Shown: positions 28,718-37,490 of the stretch, in pieces
How positions within the stretch are numbered: position 1 is the stretch's first letter
Layout: each line of letters begins with the position of its first letter
Assembly (NCBI GenBank): GCA_028284225.1
Contig: JANQSD010000017.1
Coordinates: 48,677 to 112,676, forward strand
Length of the DNA: 64,000 nt
Direction of reading: 5' to 3'
Source: Arenicellales bacterium
GTDB taxonomy: Bacteria; Pseudomonadota; Gammaproteobacteria; Arenicellales; JAHEKD01
Translations under genes and position numbers: made by a program
Notes under the pieces: model-generated
Databases searched by the model: none
Told to the model about the DNA's origin: nothing
Seen by the model: the letters and a program-made list of their open reading frames with translations, nothing else

Positions 28718-28848
28718 TCCGGTCTCCAATTAAAAGTGGTTAAACAACAGCCATTAAGCCTTACTAGCAAAGGCATCATGGCTTTAACCAAGATACTAGT
28801 GCTTCTCTTGGTTGAATCAGCTAATTTTAATAAAGGGACTAACGCAAT

Positions 28849-28874
28849 ATATCCTTGACTTGGGTCAAGGATAT
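28849..28874 (-). terminator. Stem-loop after ppk2
   Basis: ATATCCTTGAC and GTCAAGGATAT form a perfect 11-bp stem with a 4-nt loop, 5 bp past the PPK2 stop codon. A T-run on the minus strand is lacking (ATTGCG follows), so this is either a weak terminator or an RNA-stabilising hairpin between ppk2 and the Pit gene. Confidence 0.5.
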
Positions 28875-28878
28875 TCAA

Positions 28879-29712
28879 TTAATCATAATATTCAGGAACC
28901 ATGGTCATACTCGACATCGGTGGTCTGATATAACCTGTATCAGCTTGACGTTCAGGAAGTTCCACTGGTGGTGGAGTCAAATCTTCATAGGGAATCATGC
29001 TTAACAAGTGCCGCATACAGTTTAGTCTGGCACGTTTTTTATTATCGGCATTCACTGCATACCAAGGCGCTTCTTTGATATCTGTATACTTGAACATATC
29101 GTCTTTGGCTCTTGAGTATTCCATCCAGCGCGAACGCGATTCCAAGTCCATAGGACTAAGTTTCCAGAATTTCTTTGTATCCTGAGTACGGGCTTGAAAT
29201 CGCTTTTCTTGTTCCTCATCGGAAACAGAAAACCAGTATTTGATTAAAATAATGCCAGAACGAGTCAACATGCGTTCGAATTCAGGGCAGGTACGCATGA
29301 ATTCCTCATAATCTTCATCAGTACAAAATCCCATAACCCGTTCAACACCGGCGCGGTTATACCAACTACGATCAAACAGCACCATTTCGCCTGCGGCCGG
29401 CAGGTGCGGCACATAGCGCTGGAAATACCACTGAGTTTTTTCTTTCTCTGTTGGAGTTCCCAGGGCCACAACATGAGCAATACGAGGATTTAATCGTTCG
29501 GTAATGCGTTTTATGACACCGCCTTTGCCGGCAGCATCGCGTCCTTCGAAAATAGCTACAACTTTTAGTCCTTTTTGCCTAACCCATTCCTGTAGCTTAA
29601 CCATTTCCGTTTGCAGGTGTTCAAGTTCTTTTTCATAGAACTTGTTGTTTATTTTCTTCTTTTTGGACTTTACAGTTTCAATTACGCCATTGCCATTAGT
29701 ATCATTGCTCAT
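28879..29712 (-). CDS. ppk2: Polyphosphate kinase 2
   Basis: P-loop polyphosphate:nucleotide phosphotransferase that mainly phosphorylates ADP or GDP from polyphosphate. 277 residues, the single-domain class. Walker A is FEGRDAAGKGGVIKR, the Walker B-like site is LFDRSWYNRAGVERVMGF, and the lid contains RFQARTQDTKKFWKLSPMDLESRSRW and YSRAKDDMF. The first ~30 residues are a charged Lys-rich extension. It opens the phosphate block. Together with PPK1 it suggests polyphosphate is used as an energy or phosphate store. Confidence 0.94.
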   Translation of the reverse strand: MSNDTNGNGVIETVKSKKKKINNKFYEKELEHLQTEMVKLQEWVRQKGLKVVAIFEGRDAAGKGGVIKRITERLNPRIAHVVALGTPTEKEKTQWYFQRYVPHLPAAGEMVLFDRSWYNRAGVERVMGFCTDEDYEEFMRTCPEFERMLTRSGIILIKYWFSVSDEEQEKRFQARTQDTKKFWKLSPMDLESRSRWMEYSRAKDDMFKYTDIKEAPWYAVNADNKKRARLNCMRHLLSMIPYEDLTPPPVELPERQADTGYIRPPMSSMTMVPEYYD

Positions 29713-29809
29713 TCGAAGCTCCCTCGTGTATTAATGAATTCTGAGAATGCAGGCATGCAACGCTAACGTAAAAAATAACTTACTGTCAAGTTGTATCTGT
29801 TTGTTTCGC

Positions 29810-31225
29810 CTAATTATTGATTAACTTGCCAGGATTCATGGTGTTTTTGGGGTCAATTGCTGTTTTAATGGCATTCATCGTCATTAATGCCATTGGATCT
29901 TTATATTGTTGTAATTGTCTTAACTTAAGCTGTCCGATGCCATGTTCAGCGCTGAAACTGCCACCTAGTTCCTTGGTTAATTCGTAGATTATTGTTGAGA
30001 GTTTTTGCTCAAATTGCTGCTTGAATTTGGTTGCATTCGATTCTTTTGAATGAAGTAGATTAAAGTGAAGGTTTCCATCTCCAATATGTCCATATACAGA
30101 GGTATAAAAATTTTCTGTGACTTGCTTGAGCCGTATTTCAATTGCATTCAGAAATTCTGAAATTTTTGAAATAGGCAATGAAATGTCATGCTTTATTGAT
30201 CCTCCTAGTAAGCGTTCAGTTTCCGGGATAGCTTCTCTAAAGCGCCACATCGATTTTCGTTGTGACTCTGACTGTGCCATCACGCCGTCAATAATGATTT
30301 GTTGCTCAAATGCCAACTCGAGAATTTTCTCTACAACAGGTTCAAGTTCGAACAAATTCGAACTGCAACTAAACTCAACCAGGGCATAGTGGCTGTAGTC
30401 ATTATTCAGTGGAAATGATGCGTCAACCGGACCGTGATTAACCAGTGATAAGGAAGCGGATGAAATGTATTCGAATGAATTAATACAATCAGCTGATTGT
30501 TGGCGGGACAGCGAATAAAACTGATACAGTTGTTCTATGTTTGCAAACGCTAACATCAAACAACAACGCTGAGTGGGGAGTGGAAAGGTTTTTAATACGG
30601 CCTTAGTGATAATTCCCAAACTACCTTCCGCTCCGGCAAATAGCTGGGTTAGATTGTAACCGGTATTGTTTTTTCTGAGTTTGTTTAGATCATTCAGAAC
30701 CCGGCCATCCGGCAACACAACTTCAAGGCCCAAGACCAAATCTCGGGTATTACCGTATTTGAGAACAGATAAACCGCCCGCGTTTGTTGAAATATTGCCG
30801 CCAATTTGACAACTTCCTTCAGCACCCAGGCTTAAAGGAAAAAACATATTCGACTGTTCAGCGGCTTGTTGAATAGTTGCCAGAATTACTCCTGCCTCTA
30901 CCGTCATGGTGAAGTTGACTTTGTCCACTTCTATAATGCTGTTCATTTTTTCCAGACAGACTAAAATTTGATTGCCGGTTTGATCAGGGGTGGCACCACC
31001 GCCATAGCCGGTATTTCCACCTTGTGGCACCAGGCTTAGATCGTTTTCATAACAATACATAACCAGTTGGGAAAGCTGTTCTGTTGTTTGCGGGAAAACG
31101 ATTGAACTTGCTTTACCGTGAAAATAGCCTCGATGATCGATGAGCCGTTTGTCCTGCGAACCAGGGTTGAGGATAAAGTTATTTTCACCAACAATGTTTG
31201 TTAATTCTGTTTGCATGTATATCAT
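29810..31225 (-). CDS. FAD-binding oxidoreductase (D-2-hydroxyacid dehydrogenase / GlcD-like)
   Basis: 471 residues with the PCMH-type FAD domain and the C-terminal oxidase domain of the lactate/glycolate/D-2-hydroxyglutarate dehydrogenase group. Visible motifs: PQTTEQLSQLVMYCYENDLS, VPQGGNTGYGGGATPD (pyrophosphate-binding), GAEGSCQIGGNISTNAGG, LFAGAEGSLGIITKAVLKTFP, and at the C terminus YGHIGDGNLHFNLL and SAEHGIGQLK. The substrate among D-2-hydroxy acids is not readable. No partner iron-sulfur gene is adjacent, which argues against a GlcDEF complex. A second in-frame ATG lies 9 bp downstream. Confidence 0.87.
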   Translation of the reverse strand: MIYMQTELTNIVGENNFILNPGSQDKRLIDHRGYFHGKASSIVFPQTTEQLSQLVMYCYENDLSLVPQGGNTGYGGGATPDQTGNQILVCLEKMNSIIEVDKVNFTMTVEAGVILATIQQAAEQSNMFFPLSLGAEGSCQIGGNISTNAGGLSVLKYGNTRDLVLGLEVVLPDGRVLNDLNKLRKNNTGYNLTQLFAGAEGSLGIITKAVLKTFPLPTQRCCLMLAFANIEQLYQFYSLSRQQSADCINSFEYISSASLSLVNHGPVDASFPLNNDYSHYALVEFSCSSNLFELEPVVEKILELAFEQQIIIDGVMAQSESQRKSMWRFREAIPETERLLGGSIKHDISLPISKISEFLNAIEIRLKQVTENFYTSVYGHIGDGNLHFNLLHSKESNATKFKQQFEQKLSTIIYELTKELGGSFSAEHGIGQLKLRQLQQYKDPMALMTMNAIKTAIDPKNTMNPGKLINN

Positions 31226-31393
31226 GGTAACTATCGACTATTCTTTACTATAGCGGACAGTCAGACTATTTCCTGTTTTATTTCGATGGAAATCTGACAG
31301 ATTCTGCGTTTTTTAACCATTAAAACAACACAAATTACTACTCAATAATTATTAGAATCTTGTCATCTTAAGTTAAAAAATTGAGGCACTAAA

Positions 31394-32113
31394 ATGAAGC
31401 TAAGCGATTATAAGGTTTTAACCTTCGATACCTACGGTACGCTTATAGATTGGGAAACAGGTATACATCACGCCCTGAAACCATTGTTGTCCAAGTGTGA
31501 CGTTGAAGTTAGTCGTGATCAGGCCTTGGAAACGTTTGCCAAAATCGAATCTGCACAGCAGGCTGAAACTCCGGCGATGATTTATAGCGAGCTATTGACC
31601 AGGGTTTACTGGGAACTGTCTAAACACTGGGCTGTCGATATTGAAGAAACCGAAGCACAGCGGTTTGGTCAATCAGTTAAAGACTGGCCGGCTTTTGTGG
31701 ACTCGCCATCATCACTGCAATACCTGAAAAAATTCTTTAAGCTTGTCACCTTGACGAATTGCGACCGTAAAAGCTATGTCGGTAGCAATCAGCGTTTGCA
31801 AATAGAATTTGATGCAATCTATACGGCTGAGGATGTGGGTAGCTATAAACCTGACCCTCGGAATTTTGAATATATGTTGGCGCACCTGCAACAGGATTTT
31901 GGTATTGAGAAGCATGAAATTTTGCATACTGCACAGAGTATTTTTCATGATCACGTTCAAGCAAAAGAATTTGGACTGGCCACAGCCTGGATTGATCGTC
32001 GCCATGATGCTCAAGGGTGGGGAGCGACGGCAGAGCCACCCAAGTTAGTAAATACTGATTTTAGATTTAATAGTATGGCTGAAATGGTTAAAGCTCATCA
32101 ACAATCGCTATAG
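31394..32113 (+). CDS. Haloacid dehalogenase, type II-like (HAD superfamily)
   Basis: 239 residues. Motif I is TFDTYGTLIDWETGI, with the nucleophile Asp and the typical DTYGT of 2-haloacid dehalogenases. Motif II is VTLTNCDRKS, and the C-terminal motif is SYKPDPRNFEYML with HTAQSIFHDHVQAKEFGLATAWIDR. Type II L-2-haloacid dehalogenases hydrolyse 2-halocarboxylates, but many relatives with this sequence have other or unknown substrates. It is followed 30 bp later by an Lrp-family regulator and then glpD in the same direction. Confidence 0.85.
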   Translation: MKLSDYKVLTFDTYGTLIDWETGIHHALKPLLSKCDVEVSRDQALETFAKIESAQQAETPAMIYSELLTRVYWELSKHWAVDIEETEAQRFGQSVKDWPAFVDSPSSLQYLKKFFKLVTLTNCDRKSYVGSNQRLQIEFDAIYTAEDVGSYKPDPRNFEYMLAHLQQDFGIEKHEILHTAQSIFHDHVQAKEFGLATAWIDRRHDAQGWGATAEPPKLVNTDFRFNSMAEMVKAHQQSL

Positions 32114-32143
32114 ATATACTTTAGAGCTTGTTATCATTCGGTC

Positions 32144-32641
32144 ATGGCAATGCTGCAAAAATTAGACCGAATCGATGTCCATATTCTGGCAAGGCTTCAG
32201 GAGAATGGCCGTATTACTAATGTTGAGTTAGCTGATGCAGTTGGGTTATCGGCTAGCCCATGTTTGAAAAGGGTTAAGCGGCTTGAAAAGCAGGGTTATA
32301 TCGAAAGCTATAACGCCAAAATTAACATTAGTAAGTTGCTAAATCCAACTCTCGTTTTCACAGAATTCACTTTGAAAAAGCACCAATCGCATCACTTTGA
32401 TATTTTTGAGCGTGGTATCAATAAAATAGAAGCCGTTGTAGAATGCCATTTAATTTCGGGAGGGTACGATTACTTAGCTAAATTTTGCTGCGCCAGTGTC
32501 GCCCATTATCAAAAGGTAATTGAATCAATACTGCAGTTGGACTTAGGTATTGAGCGTTATTTCAGCTATATAGTGATTAAATCGCCTGTCAATGATCGCC
32601 AGGTTCAATTAGACCAATTCATACGTGATGAACATGCCTGA
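32144..32641 (+). CDS. Lrp/AsnC-family transcriptional regulator
   Basis: 165 residues: N-terminal helix-turn-helix (LDRIDVHILARLQENGRITNVELADAVGLSASPCLKRVKRLE in pieces) and a C-terminal RAM ligand-binding domain (ISGGYDYLAKF). Lrp-family proteins usually respond to amino acids and often control adjacent genes. Its last codons overlap the start of glpD, so it is cotranscribed with it, an unusual partner for this family. A possible target is its own operon. Confidence 0.9.
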   Translation: MAMLQKLDRIDVHILARLQENGRITNVELADAVGLSASPCLKRVKRLEKQGYIESYNAKINISKLLNPTLVFTEFTLKKHQSHHFDIFERGINKIEAVVECHLISGGYDYLAKFCCASVAHYQKVIESILQLDLGIERYFSYIVIKSPVNDRQVQLDQFIRDEHA

Positions 32642-34136
32642 ACAAAATCGAACTACAGACTACGATATTGCCATTATTGGCGGTGGAATTAACGGCGCAG
32701 GGATTGCCCGTGATGCAGCGGGTCGTGGTTATAAGGTTTTATTAGTAGAACAGGATGATTTAGCAGCCCATACATCATCCGGTAGTAGCAAACTGATTCA
32801 CGGCGGCTTACGTTATCTTGAATACTATGAATTCAAGTTGGTCAGAGAAGCGTTAAATGAACGTGAAGTTTTGCTCAATATTGCTCCACATATTATTTGG
32901 CCGCTGCAATTTGTATTGCCGCATAACAAAAAGATGCGGCCCGCGTGGATGGTCAGAGCAGGTTTATGGTTATATGACCATCTTGGCAAACGCAAGAAAT
33001 TACCGGGCTCAAAAGCGATCAATTTCACCAAGCATGAGTCGGGTAAACCGCTTAAAAGTAATTTCAAAAAGGGTTTTCAATATTCCGACTGTTGGGTGCA
33101 GGACGCGCGACTTGTGGTGCTTAATGCCATGGATGCGAGCAATAGAGGCGCGGATGTTCTGACCCATACATGCTGTGAGTCTGCCAAAGAGGACGCTGGT
33201 GTTTGGCAGCTTCATCTGAGTAATAAGAAAGGCAAGGTCAAGACTGTTTCGGCTAAGTTTCTGGTCAATGCTACTGGTCCTTGGGTAGTGGATTTTCTTG
33301 ATCACAAAGCAAACTTAAAGCATCAACGTTCGATTCGTTTGGTATCCGGTGGCCATATTGTTGTGCCCAGGATTTTTGCTCACGATATGGCTTATATTTT
33401 TCAGAATGCGGACAATCGAATCGTGTTCGCCATTCCCTATGAGCATGACTATACCTTGATTGGTACGACTGAGTTAGAGGTTGAACAATGCTTAAAGCAA
33501 AGTATTACAGGCAATGAAATCAGGTACTTATGTGAATCTGTGAATCAATATTTTAATGCCCAAATCACCGAGCAAGATGTTGTTTGGCATTACACGGGAG
33601 TGAGGCCATTGCTTCAGGATGGAAGTGATGAAGCCACTGAAGCCACCAGGGAATACGTGCTTGATTTGATTGAAGAACCGGTGCCTTATTTATCTGTCTT
33701 TGGCGGGAAAATCACGACTTATCGTAGTTTGGCCGAAAATGCATTGGAAATGATTGATTTATACTTCGGAAAATCAGTAACAGCCTGGACGGCCAATACG
33801 CCGTTACCCGGAGGGGATTTTCAGAACGCAGATTTTGCTCAGTATTTGCAAGAATTTTGCCAACAAAACCTTTGGTTGCCAAAGGATTTGGCATGGCACT
33901 ACGTTAGAAATTATGGCACCCAGGCAAACGTTATTTGCCGAGATGCTGACACAATAGAAGATCTAGGCCAACATTTTGGCGCAGGTCTATATCAAGCCGA
34001 AGTCGATTATTTAGTTGCCCACGAATGGGTGACAACCGCTGAGGATTTACTTTGGCGTCGAAGTAAATGGGGGCTTAAAGTAACCGAACAAGATCAACAG
34101 CGACTGGAAGATTATATTAAAAGACGGGATAACTAA
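32628..34136 (+). CDS. glpD: Aerobic glycerol-3-phosphate dehydrogenase
   Basis: FAD enzyme at the inner membrane that oxidises glycerol 3-phosphate to dihydroxyacetone phosphate and passes electrons to quinone. About 502 residues, the usual length. Motifs: DIAIIGGGINGAGIARDAAGRG (FAD-binding), SSGSSKLIHGGLRYLEYYEFKLVREAL in pieces, LVNATGPWVVDF, TELEVEQ, HYTGVRPLLQDG and VFGGKITTYRSLAE. Starts at GTG 32625, ATG 32628 and ATG 32634 are all possible. No glpF or glpK is nearby, so glycerol uptake genes must lie elsewhere if present. Confidence 0.94.
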   Translation: MNMPEQNRTTDYDIAIIGGGINGAGIARDAAGRGYKVLLVEQDDLAAHTSSGSSKLIHGGLRYLEYYEFKLVREALNEREVLLNIAPHIIWPLQFVLPHNKKMRPAWMVRAGLWLYDHLGKRKKLPGSKAINFTKHESGKPLKSNFKKGFQYSDCWVQDARLVVLNAMDASNRGADVLTHTCCESAKEDAGVWQLHLSNKKGKVKTVSAKFLVNATGPWVVDFLDHKANLKHQRSIRLVSGGHIVVPRIFAHDMAYIFQNADNRIVFAIPYEHDYTLIGTTELEVEQCLKQSITGNEIRYLCESVNQYFNAQITEQDVVWHYTGVRPLLQDGSDEATEATREYVLDLIEEPVPYLSVFGGKITTYRSLAENALEMIDLYFGKSVTAWTANTPLPGGDFQNADFAQYLQEFCQQNLWLPKDLAWHYVRNYGTQANVICRDADTIEDLGQHFGAGLYQAEVDYLVAHEWVTTAEDLLWRRSKWGLKVTEQDQQRLEDYIKRRDN

Positions 34137-34186
34137 TTGATGATTAAGCAAATAAATAATAAATAACAGTCACGCATGGAAGAATA

Positions 34187-34276
34187 ATGGCTAATTCCAG
34201 AATAATTAACCAAAAATCAACTTTCGGAGGATTTTTCATTTCATTTTTAGCAGTATGTATATTCATCTTAAAGTAA
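34187..34276 (+). CDS. Possible 29-residue single-helix membrane protein
   Basis: A short ORF after glpD, preceded by GGAAG with 5-nt spacing. The product has a polar start (MANSRIINQKSTF) and then a hydrophobic stretch GGFFISFLAVCIFILK, enough for one membrane helix. Small proteins of this type are common but cannot be told from chance ORFs by eye in AT-rich sequence. The rest of the 275-bp gap 34137-34411 is AT-rich with no other structure I can support. Confidence 0.28.
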   Translation: MANSRIINQKSTFGGFFISFLAVCIFILK

Positions 34277-34411
34277 TTTTTTAACTTTTATTAACAATGT
34301 ATATACAAATATAACACAATATATATATAAAACAAGTGCTTTTTAATCTAACTGGAACGATGCATTAATTTCTTATGTTATTATTCGTTTTTGATAGAGG
34401 AGTCTATTTTT

Positions 34412-34561
34412 ATGCCCAAGAAGACCAAGCTTTTAAATATTCGAATTGATGCCGAACTGAAAAAAGCAGCTAAGAAAATTGCTGTTGAAGATGGACGATC
34501 TTTGTCTAATTGGGTAACTCGATTGATAGAAAAAGAAGTAAAAAAAGCAGAACAAGAGTAA
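34412..34561 (+). CDS. Small ribbon-helix-helix DNA-binding protein
   Basis: 49 residues: a short basic lead, a beta-strand LLNIRIDAELKKAAKKIA, then a helix pair with SLSNWVTRLIEKEVKKAE. This is the Arc/CopG-type fold, where the strand residues of a dimer read DNA bases. A strong ribosome binding site (GAGGAG) lies 9 nt upstream. No toxin gene follows, so an orphan antitoxin or a stand-alone repressor are both possible. A GCAGTTT/AAACTGC hairpin (34563-34596) after the stop may terminate it. Confidence 0.75.
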   Translation: MPKKTKLLNIRIDAELKKAAKKIAVEDGRSLSNWVTRLIEKEVKKAEQE

Positions 34562-34635
34562 AGGCAGTTTGCTCGACATGTTTGCAGGAAAACTGCTTTG
34601 GTTACCCTATAATAATCTAGACTTCCCAAGGCCTA

Positions 34636-35013
34636 ATGTCTGAGAAGCCAACACCTGCCACAGGCATGAAACGAATTTGGAAGGCTTTTTTCTACTCCTT
34701 ATCCGGGTTTAAATTAGCTTTTCAAGAAGAAGCTGCATTCAGGCAAGAATTATTGCTTGTGGTAATACTCAGCCCACTTTGCCTTATTCTCAATTTGCCG
34801 GTTTGGCTTAAAGCGTTGATTTTATTTAGCCATCTGCAAGTATTGATTGTTGAACTATTGAACACAGCAGTGGAATCTGTGGTGGATAAGGCATCGCCGG
34901 AATTTCATCCGGATGCTAAAAAGGCCAAAGATACCGGTAGCTCAGCAGTATTATTGTCGTTACTGGTGACAGGCGCTTTGTGGGTATATGCTATATATAT
35001 TTTGATAAGTTAG
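34636..35013 (+). CDS. dgkA: Diacylglycerol kinase
   Basis: Small inner-membrane kinase that recycles diacylglycerol to phosphatidic acid. 125 residues, three membrane helices. Signature: RIWKAFFYSLSGFKLAFQEEAAFRQE, then LLNTAVESVVDKASPEFHPDAKKAKDTGSSAVLLS in pieces; the E-LNTA-E-VVD block is the catalytic/ATP site. A TATAAT -10 element sits about 28 bp upstream, inside TACCCTATAATAATC. Nothing unusual about it. Confidence 0.94.
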   Translation: MSEKPTPATGMKRIWKAFFYSLSGFKLAFQEEAAFRQELLLVVILSPLCLILNLPVWLKALILFSHLQVLIVELLNTAVESVVDKASPEFHPDAKKAKDTGSSAVLLSLLVTGALWVYAIYILIS

Positions 35014-35139
35014 AGCAGTAACAACGCCTCAAGCTGGTATTAGTTTCTGATTGCTGCTGGCCCTAATTTTTAGCACTATAACGACTTAATCTTAAGGCTA
35101 TACAATCGATTAATGCGCAAAGATTTTGGAGACATGGCT

Positions 35140-36525
35140 ATGGACCTAGATAACCACGATATTGATACTGGCGAGATCGTTAGTGATGATCGCCAACATG
35201 TTTGGCATCATTTAACCCAACATAAACCGTTTGAGCAAAATGACCCGATGGTTATGGTCAAAGGTAAGGGGATGCGGGTATGGGATGCCAATGGCCGGGA
35301 ATATTTGGATGCGGTTTCCGGTGCAGTCTGGACTGTAAACGTTGGTTATGGACGTGAAAGAATTGCCGACGCTGTTCGTGACCAGTTGGTTGACATGTGT
35401 TACTTCGCGAATTCAATGGGAAATGTACCCGGTGCCAAATTCGCGAAAAAATTGATAGATAAAATGCCGGGTATGAGCCGTGTCTATTTTTCCAACTCGG
35501 GCTCTGAAGCCAATGAAAAGGCGTACAAAATGGTTCGCCAGTTGGCACATATGAAGTTTGGTGGCAAGAAACACAAGATTATTTATCGTGACCGTGATTA
35601 TCACGGCACGACCATCACCGCACTAAGTTCTACCGGCCAACTAGAGCGTAAAGATCAATACGGCCCCTATACCCCCGGATTTGTGGAAATGCCGCATTGT
35701 TGTACTTATCGCTCACCTTATACGGGTGAGGATGTTTATAACGGTGAAAAATATGCCCGTGAGCTTGAGAAAGTTATCCTTGCTGAAGGGCCTGATACTG
35801 TCGGTAGCGTAGTGTTGGAACCCATTACAGCTGGCGGCGGTGTAATCGTTCCTCCTGAAGGCTATTTCGAAACTATCCGCGAAATTTGTGATCAGTATGG
35901 TGTGCTGCTGCATATCGACGAAGTGGTTTGTGGTGTAGGTCGTACCGGTAAATGGTTTGGCTATCAACACTTTGATTTCCAACCTGACATGGTGACTATG
36001 GCCAAAGGTGTAGCCAGCGGTTATGCTGCGATTTCATGTATGGTGACAACGGAAGATGTGTTTAACCAATTCAAAAATGACGCGTCTGACCGTCTTAGCT
36101 ATTTCCGTGATATTTCGACTTTTGGCGGTTGCGCCGGTGGTCCGGCTGCAGCGCTGGAAAACATGCGTATTATTGAAGAAGAAAACCTGTTAGAAAACGT
36201 CAATGTTCAGGGTGAATATTTACTGGGCCGATTGAATGAATTAATGGATAAATATGAAATGATCGGTGATGTGCGCGGCAAGGGTCTATTCGTTGGCTTC
36301 GAGTTGGTGAAAGATCGTCTAACCAAAGAGCCGGTAGATGAATCAGTGCCGATGCGTATTGGTGCTGAGTGCATGAAGCAGGGCGTTATTATTGGTCGAA
36401 CCAATCGCAGCTTTCGGGATTTGAATAACACCGTTTGCTTGAGTCCGGCATTGATCGCGACCAAAGATGATATTGATGAGATTGTAATTGCCATCGACAA
36501 TGCCATGGCAGTTGTAACCGCCTGA
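35140..36525 (+). CDS. Taurine:pyruvate-type class III aminotransferase
   Basis: PLP aminotransferase of ~461 residues. The sequence strongly resembles taurine:pyruvate aminotransferase (Tpa): VWHHLTQHKPFEQNDP, VSGAVWTVNVGYGRERIAD, DQLVDMCYFANSMG, MPGMSRVYFSNSGSEANEKA, YRDRDYHGTTI, CGVGRTGKWFGYQH, the PLP lysine in VTMAKGVASGYAA, and FRDISTFGGCAGGPAA. Tpa turns taurine into sulfoacetaldehyde plus alanine. No sulfoacetaldehyde acetyltransferase or taurine transporter is adjacent, so another omega-amine is also possible. I prefer the ATG at 35140 because GGAG lies 8 nt upstream; the frame opens at 35113. Confidence 0.8.
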   Translation: MDLDNHDIDTGEIVSDDRQHVWHHLTQHKPFEQNDPMVMVKGKGMRVWDANGREYLDAVSGAVWTVNVGYGRERIADAVRDQLVDMCYFANSMGNVPGAKFAKKLIDKMPGMSRVYFSNSGSEANEKAYKMVRQLAHMKFGGKKHKIIYRDRDYHGTTITALSSTGQLERKDQYGPYTPGFVEMPHCCTYRSPYTGEDVYNGEKYARELEKVILAEGPDTVGSVVLEPITAGGGVIVPPEGYFETIREICDQYGVLLHIDEVVCGVGRTGKWFGYQHFDFQPDMVTMAKGVASGYAAISCMVTTEDVFNQFKNDASDRLSYFRDISTFGGCAGGPAAALENMRIIEEENLLENVNVQGEYLLGRLNELMDKYEMIGDVRGKGLFVGFELVKDRLTKEPVDESVPMRIGAECMKQGVIIGRTNRSFRDLNNTVCLSPALIATKDDIDEIVIAIDNAMAVVTA

Positions 36526-36541
36526 GTTTGAGTGTTAAGGT

Positions 36542-36566
36542 CAGGGCGAGTTTAAAACTCGTCCTG
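36542..36566. terminator. Palindrome between convergent genes
   Basis: CAGGGCGAGTTT and AAACTCGTCCTG form a near-perfect 12-bp dyad with one mismatch, lying between the aminotransferase stop (36525) and covering the last codons of the convergent hydrolase gene. It is a plausible two-way terminator, though its loop is short and it has no clear T-run. Confidence 0.4.
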
Positions 36567-37250
36567 ATAGCTTTGTCCGCTCGCCAATACGGTTGCTGTA
36601 ATACCGGTTTCGATAAGCAATCTGTCACAAAACGCCTGCGCATCCTGTTCTATTAATGGCCAAGTGTTGTAGTGGCAAGGAATAACATGACGAGCACCGC
36701 AAAACTTAGCCGCCAACAGCGCATCATCCGGCCCCATGGTAAAGTTATCGCCAATGGGCAGTACGGCTAAATCTAAACGTCCTGCTTCTCCAATCAGCTT
36801 CATGTCATAGGTCAGTGCTGTATCACCAGCGATGTAAATGCGTTGACCGTTCTTTAAGGTGATCAGCAGGCCCGCCGGATTACCTCCATTAGATCCATCC
36901 GGTAACATACTGCCGTGGTGAGCAATGGTCAGTTTTAAATGACCAAAATCAAAATTATTGCCACCACCGATGTGCAATGGATGGACTTTTTCCACGCCTT
37001 GCTTCATTAGCCATTCGTGGATTTCATGGTTGCATATACAAGTGGCGTTTGTATTTTTTGCCAATTCAACTGCATCAGCCACATGATCACCGTGCCCGTG
37101 TGTAATCAGAATGAAATCAGCCTCTACCTGTGAAACATCAACATCGGCAGCCGGATTATTGGGTGCAAAAAAAGGATCGATGACGAGTTTATGTTCGCCT
37201 GTGTTGATGGAAAATGTAGCGTGACCGTGTGAGGTAACTGTAAAAGCCAT
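36552..37250 (-). CDS. Metal-dependent hydrolase, UPF0173 (metallo-beta-lactamase fold)
   Basis: 232 residues. Zinc-site motifs of the metallo-beta-lactamase superfamily are clear: LITHGHGDHVADA (HxHxDH), AHHGSMLP, YIAGDTALTYDMK and HVIPCHYNTWP. UPF0173 proteins are widespread, soluble and of unknown physiological substrate. The gene stands alone between the aminotransferase (convergent) and the palindrome upstream of alkB (divergent). Confidence 0.88.
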   Translation of the reverse strand: MAFTVTSHGHATFSINTGEHKLVIDPFFAPNNPAADVDVSQVEADFILITHGHGDHVADAVELAKNTNATCICNHEIHEWLMKQGVEKVHPLHIGGGNNFDFGHLKLTIAHHGSMLPDGSNGGNPAGLLITLKNGQRIYIAGDTALTYDMKLIGEAGRLDLAVLPIGDNFTMGPDDALLAAKFCGARHVIPCHYNTWPLIEQDAQAFCDRLLIETGITATVLASGQSYQDEF

Positions 37251-37286
37251 GATAATCTCCTGTTAATACTGACTTAGATTTATTAG

Positions 37287-37462
37287 ACCCGGATTATGCA
37301 ATGGAATTCGTCGTGAGAGGAAAAAATGCAATAAGATCAAGTGTTCCTGTAAGGAATTTGAGCGATGCCATAGCCACCCTATGGTGAGGTCAAATTCCTG
37401 AGGAAGGGCTTGAGATTGAAGCAGTTTTTCATCGCAGCAGATTTCTATTGCATAATCCGGGT
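37287..37462. repeat. 176-bp imperfect palindrome (MITE-like or long-hairpin element)
   Basis: The ends are a perfect 16-bp inverted repeat: ACCCGGATTATGCAAT at 37287-37302 and ATTGCATAATCCGGGT at 37447-37462. The arms stay complementary, with interruptions, all the way inward: GAATTTGA (left) against TCAAATTC (right), then CCATAG against CTATGG around a 5-nt centre near 37376. The whole region could fold as one long hairpin. It separates the UPF0173 gene from alkB and its end is 28 bp before the alkB start. No transposase is encoded. A 93-residue minus-strand ORF over it appears to be a by-product. Confidence 0.75.
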
Positions 37463-37490
37463 TAAATTGCTTTAGTTTAACAAATCCAAG

